64,000 nt of DNA from Colocasia esculenta. Taxonomy: Eukaryota; Streptophyta; Magnoliopsida; Alismatales; Araceae. Shown piece by piece: positions 23,770 to 33,406 of the stretch. Where the stretch lies: NCBI GenBank assembly GCA_014218235.1, contig CM024764.1, positions 62,967,184 to 63,031,183 of the forward strand, given 5' to 3'. Below the pieces are notes generated by a model. It was not told the DNA's origin. It saw only the letters and a program-made list of their open reading frames with translations, and ran no database searches. Within the stretch, counting starts at the first letter, position 1. Each line of letters starts with the position of its first letter. The translations under genes and the position numbers were made by a program.

Positions 23770-24440
23770 ATGGCAGCGAAGCGTGCTCAACTTCGTGACA
23801 TGCAACACACAATTCAGCAGCTCACTCAAGCCTTACTTCAGGCCGCTGGAGCCAGCAACAATAATAACAACAATCGAGGAGCTGGTGATTTACATAGAAA
23901 TTTCTGCAACCTGAATTCGCCTCGATTCAGTGGTACCACAGACCCTGATGAGGTCGAGAACTGGCTCAAGGAGATTGAGTGTATCTTCCACGTCATGCAA
24001 TGTGCGGATGGAGACAAGATACTGCTAGCTACGTTCCAGTTAGAACGGGACGCCCGTGCGTGGTGGGAGTCTGTTGAGGCAACCAGAGAGAATGCACAAT
24101 TTACTTGGGAGGAGTTCATGGAGCATTTCAACTCCAAGTACTTCTCAGAGAGGGTCCAAGAAAGGAAAGCATCTGAGTTTGCCACTCTGAAGCAAAGGAA
24201 CCTGACTGTTGCTGAGTATGAGGCTCAGTTCTCCCGATTGGCGCGCTATGCCAATCATCTGGTAAGCACAGAGAAGATGAAGGTGAAAAGGTTTCTTAAT
24301 GAGCTCAGGCCTGCATACATCACCCAATTGGCACCTATGGATATTCAGACTTATCCGGAAATGGTCAAGAAAGCACAACTACTCGAGGATGCAACTGATC
24401 TCACTGATCGCATCAAGGGTAGAATGGTAAAGAAGGATTG
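23770..24440 (+). pseudogene. gag of chromovirus (capsid part)
   Basis: The frame starts MAAKRAQLRDMQ and contains the retrotransposon gag core: FQLERDARAWWESV, FMEHFNSKYFSERVQERK, FATLKQRNLTVAEYEAQFSR and FLNELRPAYI. It would assemble the virus-like particle. The frame stops at about 24441 and the remainder (zinc knuckle) lies in another frame, so a frameshift separates capsid from nucleocapsid. Confidence 0.88.
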
Positions 24441-25310
24441 ACTTCTAGAGCACCAAGCAGGCCTACCTACAGCAAGAAAAGACCATTAAGTATCACTGAT
24501 GGGCCAAGCCAAGAGCGAAAGCCCAAAGTTCCCACTACTACTGCCCCAAACAACAAGCCCAGATGCAAACAATGTGACAAGCTGAGCCATACTATAGAAG
24601 AATGCTGGAGGAAGGCAGGTGCATGCCTTCGTTGTGGGAGCCGAGAGCATCGGATTCCCGAATGCCCATTACTGAGGGAGAATGAGAAGTGTCCTGCGGG
24701 ACCAAAGAAGCCAAGCAGGATCCAAGCCCTGCAAGAGGTAGAGACCACCGAGGAAGGTGGAGTTGTGGAAGGTACACTACCAGTCCTTTCTCAATCAGCT
24801 TTTGTTTTGTTTGATACTGGCGCAATGCATTCGTTCATATCACAAGCATTTGCTGAACATTAAATGAAAAATCCACATCCATGGAGTTTGAATTACCTGT
24901 CACAACACCCCTGGGAGAAAAGGCTCAATTGAATAAATATTTTCCATTAGCTGATGTTAAGGTTGGTGAACTTAACCTTAGAGCTGACCTGATTTGTATG
25001 CCCATGGAGGGTTACGATGTTATTCTGGGAGCCGACTAGCTATCTACTTATGGGGCTTGTGTTGATTGTAGAAGAGGGAAGATTACTTTTAGTGAATTCC
25101 CTAAGCTGACCTTCACGGGACGTAGACACAAGAGACACTTGTCTCTCGTCTCTACTATAAAGGCACAAAACATGATAAGGAAAGGGAGTATGACATTTCT
25201 TGCCGCCATAGTAGTTGAAAAGAAAGCAGTTAAGATATTAGACATCCACATAGTACAAGAATACCCTGATGTGTTTCCCGACGAGCTACCAGACATTCCA
25301 CTGAGAGAGA
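24441..25310 (+). pseudogene. Zinc knuckle and aspartic protease of chromovirus
   Basis: Two CCHC-like clusters occur, CKQCDKLSHTIEECW and CLRCGSREHRIPECP, followed by the protease active site LFDTGAMHSFIS (about 24808-24843). A frame change follows at about 24862. The rest of the protease (MEGYDVILGAD) and the spacer to RT continue in a different frame, with a TAG in place of the conserved W codon after ILGAD. Confidence 0.85.
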
Positions 25311-26180
25311 TGTGAATTTCTCAATTGATCTCGTACCTGGAGCTGCACCGGTTTCACGCCAACCCTACAGGATGTCCTCTGCTGAATTGAAGGAGTTGAA
25401 AGAGCAACTGATGGAACTTCTAGAAAAGGGTTTCATTAGGCCAAGTACTTCTCCTTGGGAGCACCAGTCTTGTTCGTCAAGAAGAAGGACGGATCCATGA
25501 GATTATGCATCGATTACAGGCAGTTGAACAATCTCACTATCAAGAACAAGTACCCTCTGCCGCGTGTCAATGAGTTGTTTGATTAGATATCAGGAGCAAA
25601 GTATTTTTCTAAGATTGACCTTAGATCGGGATATCATCAGATGAGGATTCAAGATGCAGATATCTACAAGATAGCTTTCAGGAGCAGGTACGGTCATTAC
25701 GAATTTGTAGTCATGCCTTTTGGACTAACCAATGCTCCTGCAGCTTTTATGCAATTAATGAACAACATCTATCGGCCCTACCTCGACAAGTTCGTCATGG
25801 TATTCATTGATGATATTCTCATATACTCCAAGACCAAAGAAGAGCACGAGGAGCATCTGAGGATCGCTCTGCAAATCTTGCGAGACAATCAACTCTACGC
25901 CAAATTGAGCAAGTGTGAATTCAGGCTCGAGGAGGTGTCATTTTGGGTCATGTTATTTCCAAGGACGGTATCACTATCGACCCTTCCAAGGTAGAAGTCT
26001 GTGCTCAACTGGGAAAGGCCGACCAATTACACAAATCAAGAGCTTTCTTGGACTAGCTGGATATTACAGACGGTTCATAAAAGATTTCTCCAAGATAGCT
26101 GTACCTCTTACGCGTCTTACGTGGAAGAGAATTCCTATGTCTGGAGCAAGGAGTGCGAGAAGAGCTTCCAGACACTGAAG
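25311..26180 (+). pseudogene. Reverse transcriptase of chromovirus
   Basis: Conserved RT blocks are present: PYRMSSAELKELKEQL, KKDGSMRLCIDYRQLN, FSKIDLRSGYHQMRI, MPFGLTNAPAAFMQLMN and the catalytic box FIDDILIYS (about 25804-25830). A TAG at 25585-25587 replaces the usual Q codon after LFD, and frameshifts occur near 25480 and 25940. The catalytic aspartates remain, but no continuous RT can be translated. Confidence 0.92.
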
Positions 26181-26183
26181 TAG

Positions 26184-26605
26184 TTGTTGACATCTGCACC
26201 TGTCCTCACATTACCAGTCGAAGGAGCAAGATTCTCAGTCTACACTGATGCATCTGGAATCGGTCTAGGCTGTGTAATAATGCAGAACGACAAGGTGATC
26301 GCTTATTCTTCAAGGCAGTTAAAGCCACATGAAGTCAATTATCCTGTCCATGACTTAGAGCTAGCTGTTGTGATATTTGCACTCAAAATCTGGAGGCATT
26401 AACTATATGGGGAACAATTATTGTCTACTCTCCGACCACAAGAGTTTGAAATACTTATTTTCTCAGAAGGAGCTCAACATGCGACAACGGAGATGGCTAG
26501 AATACTTAAAGGATTTTGATTTCAACATTCAATATCACCCAGGCAAAGGTAACGCAGTAGCTGATGCACTCAGTAGAAAGCCAGTAGCTTCGTTATCCTG
26601 TAGTC
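26184..26605 (+). pseudogene. RNase H domain of chromovirus
   Basis: The frame shows YTDASGIGLGCVIMQ with the first catalytic Asp, then AYSSRQLKPHEVNYPVHDLE, then a frameshift near 26400 and continuation as LLSDHKSLKYLFSQKELNMR and GKGNAVADALSRK. This domain removes the RNA strand during reverse transcription. Confidence 0.9.
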
Positions 26606-27780
26606 ATGGGCGAGATGCAATTGTTAGAGCAATTCGCCAGTCTAGATCTGAATATTGAAAAAAGAAGTGATAAGATGATCGTGGCTAATCATAGAGCTCA
26701 ACCCGACATTTTTGTCGAGATCAGAGAGCAGCAGGCTAATGATCCATTCCTAGTCAGAGTCAGAGAGACCATAGCCGATAAGCCAGACTTCTCCATCGCT
26801 AAAGATGGAAGAATATTATTCCAAGCCAGGACATGCATGCCTGACAATGAGGAGCTGAAGAGAAAGCTAATGGATGAGGCCCACAAGACCAAGTATACAA
26901 TACATCCAGGCACAACCAAGATGTTCCAAGACATGAAAAGGTCATTTTGGTGGCCAAACATGAAGCGTGAGGTAGCTGAGCATGCCGCGCACTGCCTCAC
27001 TTGTCAGCAGGTAAAAGCAGAACACCGTCGTCTTGCGGGTGTACTCAGCCCCTGGACATACCTGAATGGAAGTGGGAAAGCATCGGAATGGACTTCATCA
27101 TGGGTTTACCCGAAACTCGGTGGATTAGATGCTATTTGGGTCATTGTGGATAGATTGACAATCTGCACACTTTCTAGCAATTCAAAGTACCTAGAGTGTT
27201 GATGTGCTTGCAGCTTTGTATGTGAAGGAGATAGTCAGACTACATGGAGTTCCAGTATCCATTGTCTCAGATCATGACCCTAGGTTCACTTCTAGATTCT
27301 GGAAGGGACTCCAGGCTGCCCTAGGCACAAAACTCAACTTTAGCACAGCTTTCCACCCACAAACGGATGGACAGACTGAAAGAACAAATCAGATAGTGGA
27401 AGACATGCTACGAGCTTGTGCTATAGACTTTGAGGGATTTGGAATGAACAATTGTCACTGATAGAATTCGCCTACAACAATAGTTATCAGGCCAGCATCA
27501 AGATGGCACCATTTGAAGCACTGTATGGCAGAAGTTGCAGATCGCCAGTATGCTGGAATGAAGTAGGTGAGCATCAATGGCTAGGACCCGACATGATCCA
27601 GAACACTAGCCGGGACATACAGATTATCAGAGACAGAATTAAGATAGCTCAATCCAGGCAAAAGAGCTATGCCGATAAAAGAAGAAGGGACTTAGAATTT
27701 CAGACTGGAGATCATGTAATGTTAAGGTATCCCCAACCAGAGGATTTCAAAGGTTTGGGATGAAAGGCAAGTTGAGACCA
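26606..27780 (+). pseudogene. Integrase of chromovirus
   Basis: The N-terminal zinc-binding region includes HPGTTKMFQDMKRSFWWPNM and HCLTCQQVK. The catalytic core follows with breaks: DAIWVIVDRLT (about 27129), VSDHDPRFTSRFWKGLQ (about 27267) and HPQTDGQTERTNQIVEDML (about 27355). Frameshifts lie near 27050, 27200 and 27450. The later part has FEALYGRSCRSPVCW and a basic segment ending LRYPQPEDFKGLG. Confidence 0.9.
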
Positions 27781-28150
27781 AGATTCATAGGGGTTTGAAG
27801 TGTTGGATAGAGTTGGCGAGGTAGCGTATCGACTAGCACTACCCACCCAGTTCTCAACAGTGCACAATGTTTTCCATGTGTCCATGCTAAGGAAATATGT
27901 GTACGATCCTCACACGTAATCAGCTATGATGACATTATTCTGAATAAGGATATGACCTATGAAGAAGGCCAGTAAAAAATTGGACAAGAAGATGCAACAA
28001 CTTCGGAATCGGTCTATACCCGTGGTGAAGGTATTATGGAGAAACCATGAAGTCGAAGAGGCCACGTGAGAGCCCGAAGCGTTATTGTGACGAAATTATC
28101 CGGAGTTATTCAGTAAGTCATTCTTCCTCTTACGATTCTATGAATTTGGG
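27781..28150 (+). pseudogene. Integrase C-terminus and chromodomain-like tail
   Basis: After a frame change the segment reads EVAYRLALPTQFSTVHNVFH, then, past two stops, a tail with LRNRSIPVVKVLWRNHEVEE. This tail is the chromodomain-type module at the C-terminus of Tekay/Del integrases, which is thought to direct integration to chromatin. The W of the conserved EEATW is a TGA stop. The block is followed by FFLLRF and the polypurine tract. Confidence 0.75.
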
Positions 28151-28165
28151 GACCAAATTCTTTTT

Positions 28166-28178
28166 AAGAGGGGGAGGA
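28166..28178 (+). other. Polypurine tract of chromovirus
   Basis: AAGAGGGGGAGGA lies immediately before the 3' LTR start at 28179, in the position of the plus-strand primer. Confidence 0.8.
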
Positions 28179-31100
28179 TGTAGCAACCTTGAATTTTCAA
28201 ATCAATAAAATAAAAAATTTTATTTAAATAAATGAGATAAATTGATTTAATTAAATAAGGGAGAATAAATAGAAATTGAATGAATAAAAAGAATTTAATG
28301 AATAACCCATTAAGCTAAATTAGTAGTGGGTTAAACAAATGGTCCAAACCAAATAGATTGGGCCCAATAGGATGAAGCCCATCTTGGAGGAGATGTAATT
28401 AAGAGAAATTCGTATCTAATTAATTAATAAATGGAAAAGGGTCAAATTAACTATTAAAACAAGTCATTTTATCTTAAAAAGAGTCTTATACTTACCCTAA
28501 ACCTTTACCCACGAAATTGGATCCCTTCCCAACTCTATTAGGTGGATAAATAAGAGAAAGTGGGAGATAAAGAAGGAAATTCGGAGTTTAATGGAAGGGA
28601 GGACTCTTATAATAGCTAGGACTCCTATAGTTAGCCATATACACCAAAAACTCATCCCTAGCAACCCATTTTCCTGGCTGGAACTCTGGAGAACGAGGAG
28701 AAGGGCTGGAGACAAAGGAGCAAGGAGGAGGAGGCTAGAACAATGAGAAGTTTTTCCATTTTCGTCACCAAACTAGGGTTTTCTTACTCCACAAAAAAGG
28801 TAGGCAATCTCTCAAGCAAAAATCATGTACAAATTATTTTAGGTAGCCTTCATGTACCTCTTCAAAAGCCCTATGGTTTCGTTGTATTCTGTTCATCCAT
28901 TTGGGCGAATTTAATTCATGAAACCCTGCTATCACCATGAACCCGAAATCTCATGTTTTCTCTAATTCCCCACACATACTTGTTCCCATGCTATGAGAAA
29001 ATTCTCATTGAAACTATATGCAATAGCTTTCAAACGCCCCTAGTTTTGTTCTATTTCGATCTCCCATGAGGGAGAATTAATTCTTTGAATCTCTGTCAGA
29101 TACATATACCTGACCCTTCATGTTTGCTTGTGAACACCATTTATACTTGACTTCAGATCATTAGAAAATTATCATAAATACTACATCTTGTTAGCTTTTG
29201 AACGCCTCTAGTTTAGGAATTTATCATCATGTATTCATCTCAAATTAATTCGTTGAACCCTGACTGCGCTTGTTTAGGTCACTAAAAAGTAACCCGATCA
29301 ACGCATGTCTAAACCTTGTCTATTTTCAAATTAATCGTGCATGTTGATAGATATACATGTCTACTTTCGTTTAAAACTGGTTTCGTGCATTTTGGATCAC
29401 CGTACTAATTTATATGGAATTTAGAATGTCCCTATATCACAGAGGACTCGCCCTGGGAAAAAGAGAAAATGGGCAATCCCACCTGTTATCGCGACGACGC
29501 GATCCGCCGCGATATCAGCGGGGTCGCGCCGGCCGATGGCGTCGCATCAAGAACGCGGCGGCATAAGCTGTCGCGATTCCCTCTGGACCGGGCCAGACCG
29601 GCCAGGCCGTGTCGCGCCCGACCGACCCGTCACGACTTGAATCGCGACGGGTAAGTCCCCCGCGTTTTCACGAATCCGACCAGAATGGAAAATTGTGCAT
29701 ATGCCCTGTTGTTTAAGCTTTATACCCTTTAATTAGCCATGTTTAAATCATGTTATAGTTAATTCGACTTGGTGAATTAATAAATGACATTAATGATATA
29801 AATTTAATTATTTAAAATGACATTTGCACGACTTGTCGTATCCTCAAGATTTCTTTACACTTACACACACACAACATTATAAATGCCATTTGACCTTGAT
29901 AAGTTATGCAATAATATATTCAGTAAATTAGCAAAATAAATGACTAAATTACCCAATTTTTATTAAATATAATTGTTTTCGTTTTATACGCGCATTTTAA
30001 TATCGTTATCGTTTCCCTCGGCTTTGAGCACTCGAGGCACGACGGACCCGTTTTCTACACACTTTTCTCTTGACTTGGACCACCTCTCCACCGGAATACT
30101 CTCGACTGGACTAGGGACTCATTGTCAAGACCTCCGTAAGTCTTCTTGCTTTGGCGCACGTCTTTAGTCAACGAGCTGGTTGTACCCCAAAACCCGTTAC
30201 ACCTTGGGGATTAGTACGATCCAAACCTTAGTATATTCCTTCTCGTCTTGAGTTCACACCGGACCACTTGACCCGTGTATACAACACAGCTAAGGGGCAG
30301 TTGTGACTTCTACCAGATTGCCGGCACCCGACCTGGTGCTGTGCAACCGTCACTATCTGAATTTCACGTTGTTTTATAGAATGTCCCTATCTCATCTAAT
30401 CTCTATATCCTCTTATCTGTTCACGTTCTCTCTACACTCTCATCTATCTCCTCTAGTACTCTCTTATCTCTTCTTGGTACTCTTTTGGCCATTCGTGTGA
30501 TTGTCTAAGATAAAAGAAATGACTAATGCCAGCGCAATAGGGCCTGATCAGGTCCTGGGAGGAGCGCCGAAAAGTGCCAGTGCCCATGGGAGTTAAAATG
30601 ATCAAGGATGTGTTACGGCATGCATCCAGTGCCAGTTTACTATCTAGATTAATCTATGACAATCAAAGTACTATCTCTACAAGTGCAAGCGTGATCGTTA
30701 CTAGTGCACCGTTGTGTAATTTACATGTTATAACTTTACATGGCCATTCTATTGTCATTCTCGTTGTACTATTTTTCCTGTGTCAGTTGCTATCATTCTC
30801 TTATTTTCGTGACATGCTCTACATGATTTTACTCTCTAGTTAGCCTGCCATTAAAACATTAACTATTTAAAGCATGCTTGTGTTCCTGAGATATTAAGTC
30901 CTACTGGGCGTTATTCGCTCATCCTGCGTATTTATTTAATGTGTTTCAGGTGAGTCGGATCATGACCACACTCACGAGGATAGGACCTATGAGGAGGCTC
31001 AGGAGTGACCATTCAGCAACCAGCGCTATCTAGTAGTAGTCTGTTAGTATAGTTATGAGTCAGTGAGTCCTTATGTAGTAGTTTCATTTGAATAAAGTAC

Positions 31101-31274
31101 TCTGGGCCCTAGTTTTGGCTCTGATACGTTGATATAATAATTAGTTGATGGAATTATTAATGAAATTGGAGTTTATTTGGTATTATTCCATTGTGCAATG
31201 GTTTACTTTATTTCTCGCTCTGTACTATTTAATAACTGTAATCCCACTCTGATATTTCGCGTCGGGGCGTTACA
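28179..31274 (+). repeat. 3' LTR of chromovirus (3,096 bp)
   Basis: It matches 20475-23569 over its whole length; the two differ by scattered substitutions and short indels (for example CACCTTGATTTT versus CAACCTTGAATTT at the start). The end GGCGTTACA is followed by CCCTTT. Confidence 0.92.
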
Positions 31275-31633
31275 CCCTTTGTCGCCCCATGGTGAGCAAA
31301 GTCTGCAAGTACAAAGAGATGAAAACGTTTTCAACAATTTGTGGTGAATATTAATATTTGATATGATTTAAACGAAATGTGGTTCTTTTTAACTTAAACA
31401 CATCCAAATTATGTTCCCCTGTAAAATGATGCCTAATGTAAAAGAGAAATCTCATTGGTAGAAAACTAATTAACTCCGTCAGGTTAACTAATCCGCGTAG
31501 GTCTGTTCATGCAACAACCCGAATGTTCGCGCACATGACAACACAAATTGCGCAATAAAAAGGGACTTGATCGCAAAAGTGCATAGAAACTTGTGGATAA
31601 GCAAATATTTTACGGAGCACAAAAGAAAACTAT
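31275..31633. other. Intergenic DNA between two elements
   Basis: About 360 bp without ORF or repeat that I recognise. It is the continuation of the host sequence interrupted by the chromovirus at 20474. Confidence 0.45.
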
Positions 31634-32064
31634 TAAGGGTCTGTGTTGATAACACTTATCATATGTCTATTATCTGAAGCGATCAGACATTATATTTTTA
31701 GACTGTTTGATACATCTCTTAATAAATGTTTGAAAAGATATCGTATGTCTTAAATTACCTCTAACAAAAAAATGAGGCTAGGGCACCTTTTTTGTTCCAG
31801 ATCGTCTCCTCTTCTCTGCCTCCCCATCCTCTGCACCTCCTCCCTCAATGGCGCTCCTCCGCCGAGATCTCCAACAGGGCGCCGAGCTCCCCTGCCAGGG
31901 ACCGGAAAAGCTAATCATCGAGGTCCCTCACCATGGATCATAACTTTAATTTAGGTTGGAAAGCTCAGATCATGGCGAAGTTCCGATGGGGAAACAAAAC
32001 AACATGCAGAAAAGGCAGAGTCGTGGGATCGTTGATCCAACAGCGAGCACGGCCGGCCTCTCAC

Positions 32065-32422
32065 CTGGATGTAGAAGGGCGACCAGATGAAGTGGTCTTC
32101 ACCCATGGCCTCCCACTGCGCGAGCTCCCTCTCCGTCGCTGCCGGCGTCGCCCGGAGCCATTCCTCTAGGGAGCACCCCACCCGGCGTCCAGCACCCAGA
32201 CGCGGCATCGTTGCACCGCATGACCCAGTTGCCGCCCTCCTCGGCGGGGCTGGTCAGGCGCCCCGTCACCAGCAAGTAGTTGGTCAGCGCCTCCGAGAGC
32301 GACTCCTTCAGCCGGTCTCGCCCCATGTCGGTCGCGGTGGCGGCCTCCAGTGCGTAGTAGAAGATGAGGTGGAGGCTGTGGCAGGCCATGGCGTGGTCCA
32401 GCGGCGACAACGGGTACATCAT
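32065..32422 (-). pseudogene. BAHD acyltransferase exon-1 fragment
   Basis: The minus strand reads YPLSPLDHAMACHSLHLIFY, then RLKESLSEALTNYLLVTGRL, WVMRCNDA, and, after two frame changes near 32190-32210, SLEEWLRATPAATERELAQW and GEDHFIWSPFYIQ. These are the N-terminal landmarks of the plant BAHD acyl-CoA-dependent transferase family, in order. The exon ends at a good donor (CAG followed by GTGAGAG) where two-exon BAHD genes have their intron. The second exon, with the DFGWG motif, and the HxxxD catalytic site are not present, and upstream there is a stop before the first methionine. It is a non-functional fragment inside the TIR element. Confidence 0.8.
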
Positions 32423-32530
32423 CCCCTACTTCACCGGCGTGCTCGACACCGAGGTCGACTTGGCCAATACGGTCACACGGCTCTTCGACTCCCCCGGCAT
32501 GGCGGACCGGTGGCAGCGCTACCTCCTACT
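32391..32530 (+). other. Coding-like GC-rich segment, unidentified
   Basis: The plus strand has an open, protein-like stretch (NGYIIPYFTGVLDTEVDLAN, then VTRLFDSPGMADRW) immediately upstream of and partly antisense to the BAHD fragment. I do not recognise the family. It may be a second captured exon fused head to head with the BAHD piece. It is followed by a GA microsatellite at 32558-32580. Confidence 0.3.
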
Positions 32531-32842
32531 AGCTCAGAGAGATAAAGATGGTAGTCTAGAGAGAGAGAGAGAGAGAGAGGAGTTGCCCACTCCTACTCCT
32601 ACTCCTCCTACAAGCTCCTCCGCCAAGATCCCCACCATGGCGGAGGGGGAGGAGGAGGAGACTTCAGGCGAATACTGCTTTTAATAATGATATTTATGTG
32701 AAATAATATGTTATATAGATGTCTTTTAAGTCGATTAACAAACAACTCTTAATAAAAGTCTAATATATTTGAAGTACTTATTAAATATAGATAGAAAATT
32801 AGATTTAGATATTTTAAATAAATGTTATCAAACATCACCTAA

Positions 32843-33406
32843 GTAAAACTAGATTTATTTTAAGTACATCTGACCAATCCCAACAAAAAATAAGAAAAGA
32901 CAGGGAAACTTCCTTGCATTATCTTAGCTGCCCAGAAAAATTGTCAGGGTATAGTGTTACAATTATAAAGACCTTAAAAAGGCATGCCTTCTAATTATAC
33001 GAAGCCTCTCGATCGGGAGCCTCTGGTTCCTCAATAATAACGTGAACCCATTGCAGTATCAGAGTGGAGTTCATTATTACCGCTGCTTGCATGCTTAATT
33101 GGAACCTAGCTAGAGAGATCTTAATTCAGACCTGTTTCAAGGGGCAAACAATTCTGTGATCATTTCTCTCTTAATTTGTTAACGTTTGTGACGGATCAAA
33201 ACATGAGCGACAAATATAGACTAAAACCATCATGCTGCATGCAAAATATAGAAACGTGGTGGTCTCATTGTTCCTAATCGAAAAGAAAGTACGAGAGTGA
33301 GGATCGAGGAGGGGATTAATGCAGTTCATGTTTAACGTGGGGGATAGAGAAAGAAGGTGCTTTTATCGCCAGTACTGCTGCTGGAAATAAGAGGTGAACG
33401 TACGTT
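32843..33406. other. Intergenic DNA 3' of the MATE gene
   Basis: No ORF or repeat recognised. It would contain the 3' untranslated region and polyadenylation signals of the minus-strand MATE gene. Confidence 0.4.

Larger units (their letters stand above)
20475..31274 (+). mobile_element. Ty3/gypsy chromovirus (Tekay/Del-like), decayed
   Basis: Two LTRs of about 3.1 kb (20475-23569 and 28179-31274) start TGTAGCA and end GTTACA. The primer site is tRNA-Met type. gag, protease, RT, RNase H and integrase follow in Ty3 order, and a chromodomain-like tail is present. The flanks are CCTTT (20470-20474) and C-CCTTT (31275-31280), a 5-bp TSD with one extra C. Long LTRs and the tail sequence favour the Tekay/Del clade. 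The reading frames are interrupted many times, so the copy is dead although its LTRs remain close to each other in sequence. Confidence 0.92.
31637..32839. mobile_element. TIR element carrying gene fragments (PIF/Harbinger-like, Pack-type)
   Basis: The left end GGGTCTGTGTTGATAACA (31637) and the reverse complement of the right end, GGTGATGTTTGATAACA (32839), are inverted repeats with a 1-nt gap and few mismatches. Both ends are flanked by TAA (31634-31636 and 32840-32842), the 3-bp target of PIF/Harbinger elements. The interior has no transposase but contains GC-rich gene-like sequence, including a BAHD acyltransferase fragment. The interpretation as a gene-capturing element is inference from the borders. 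Confidence 0.5.
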
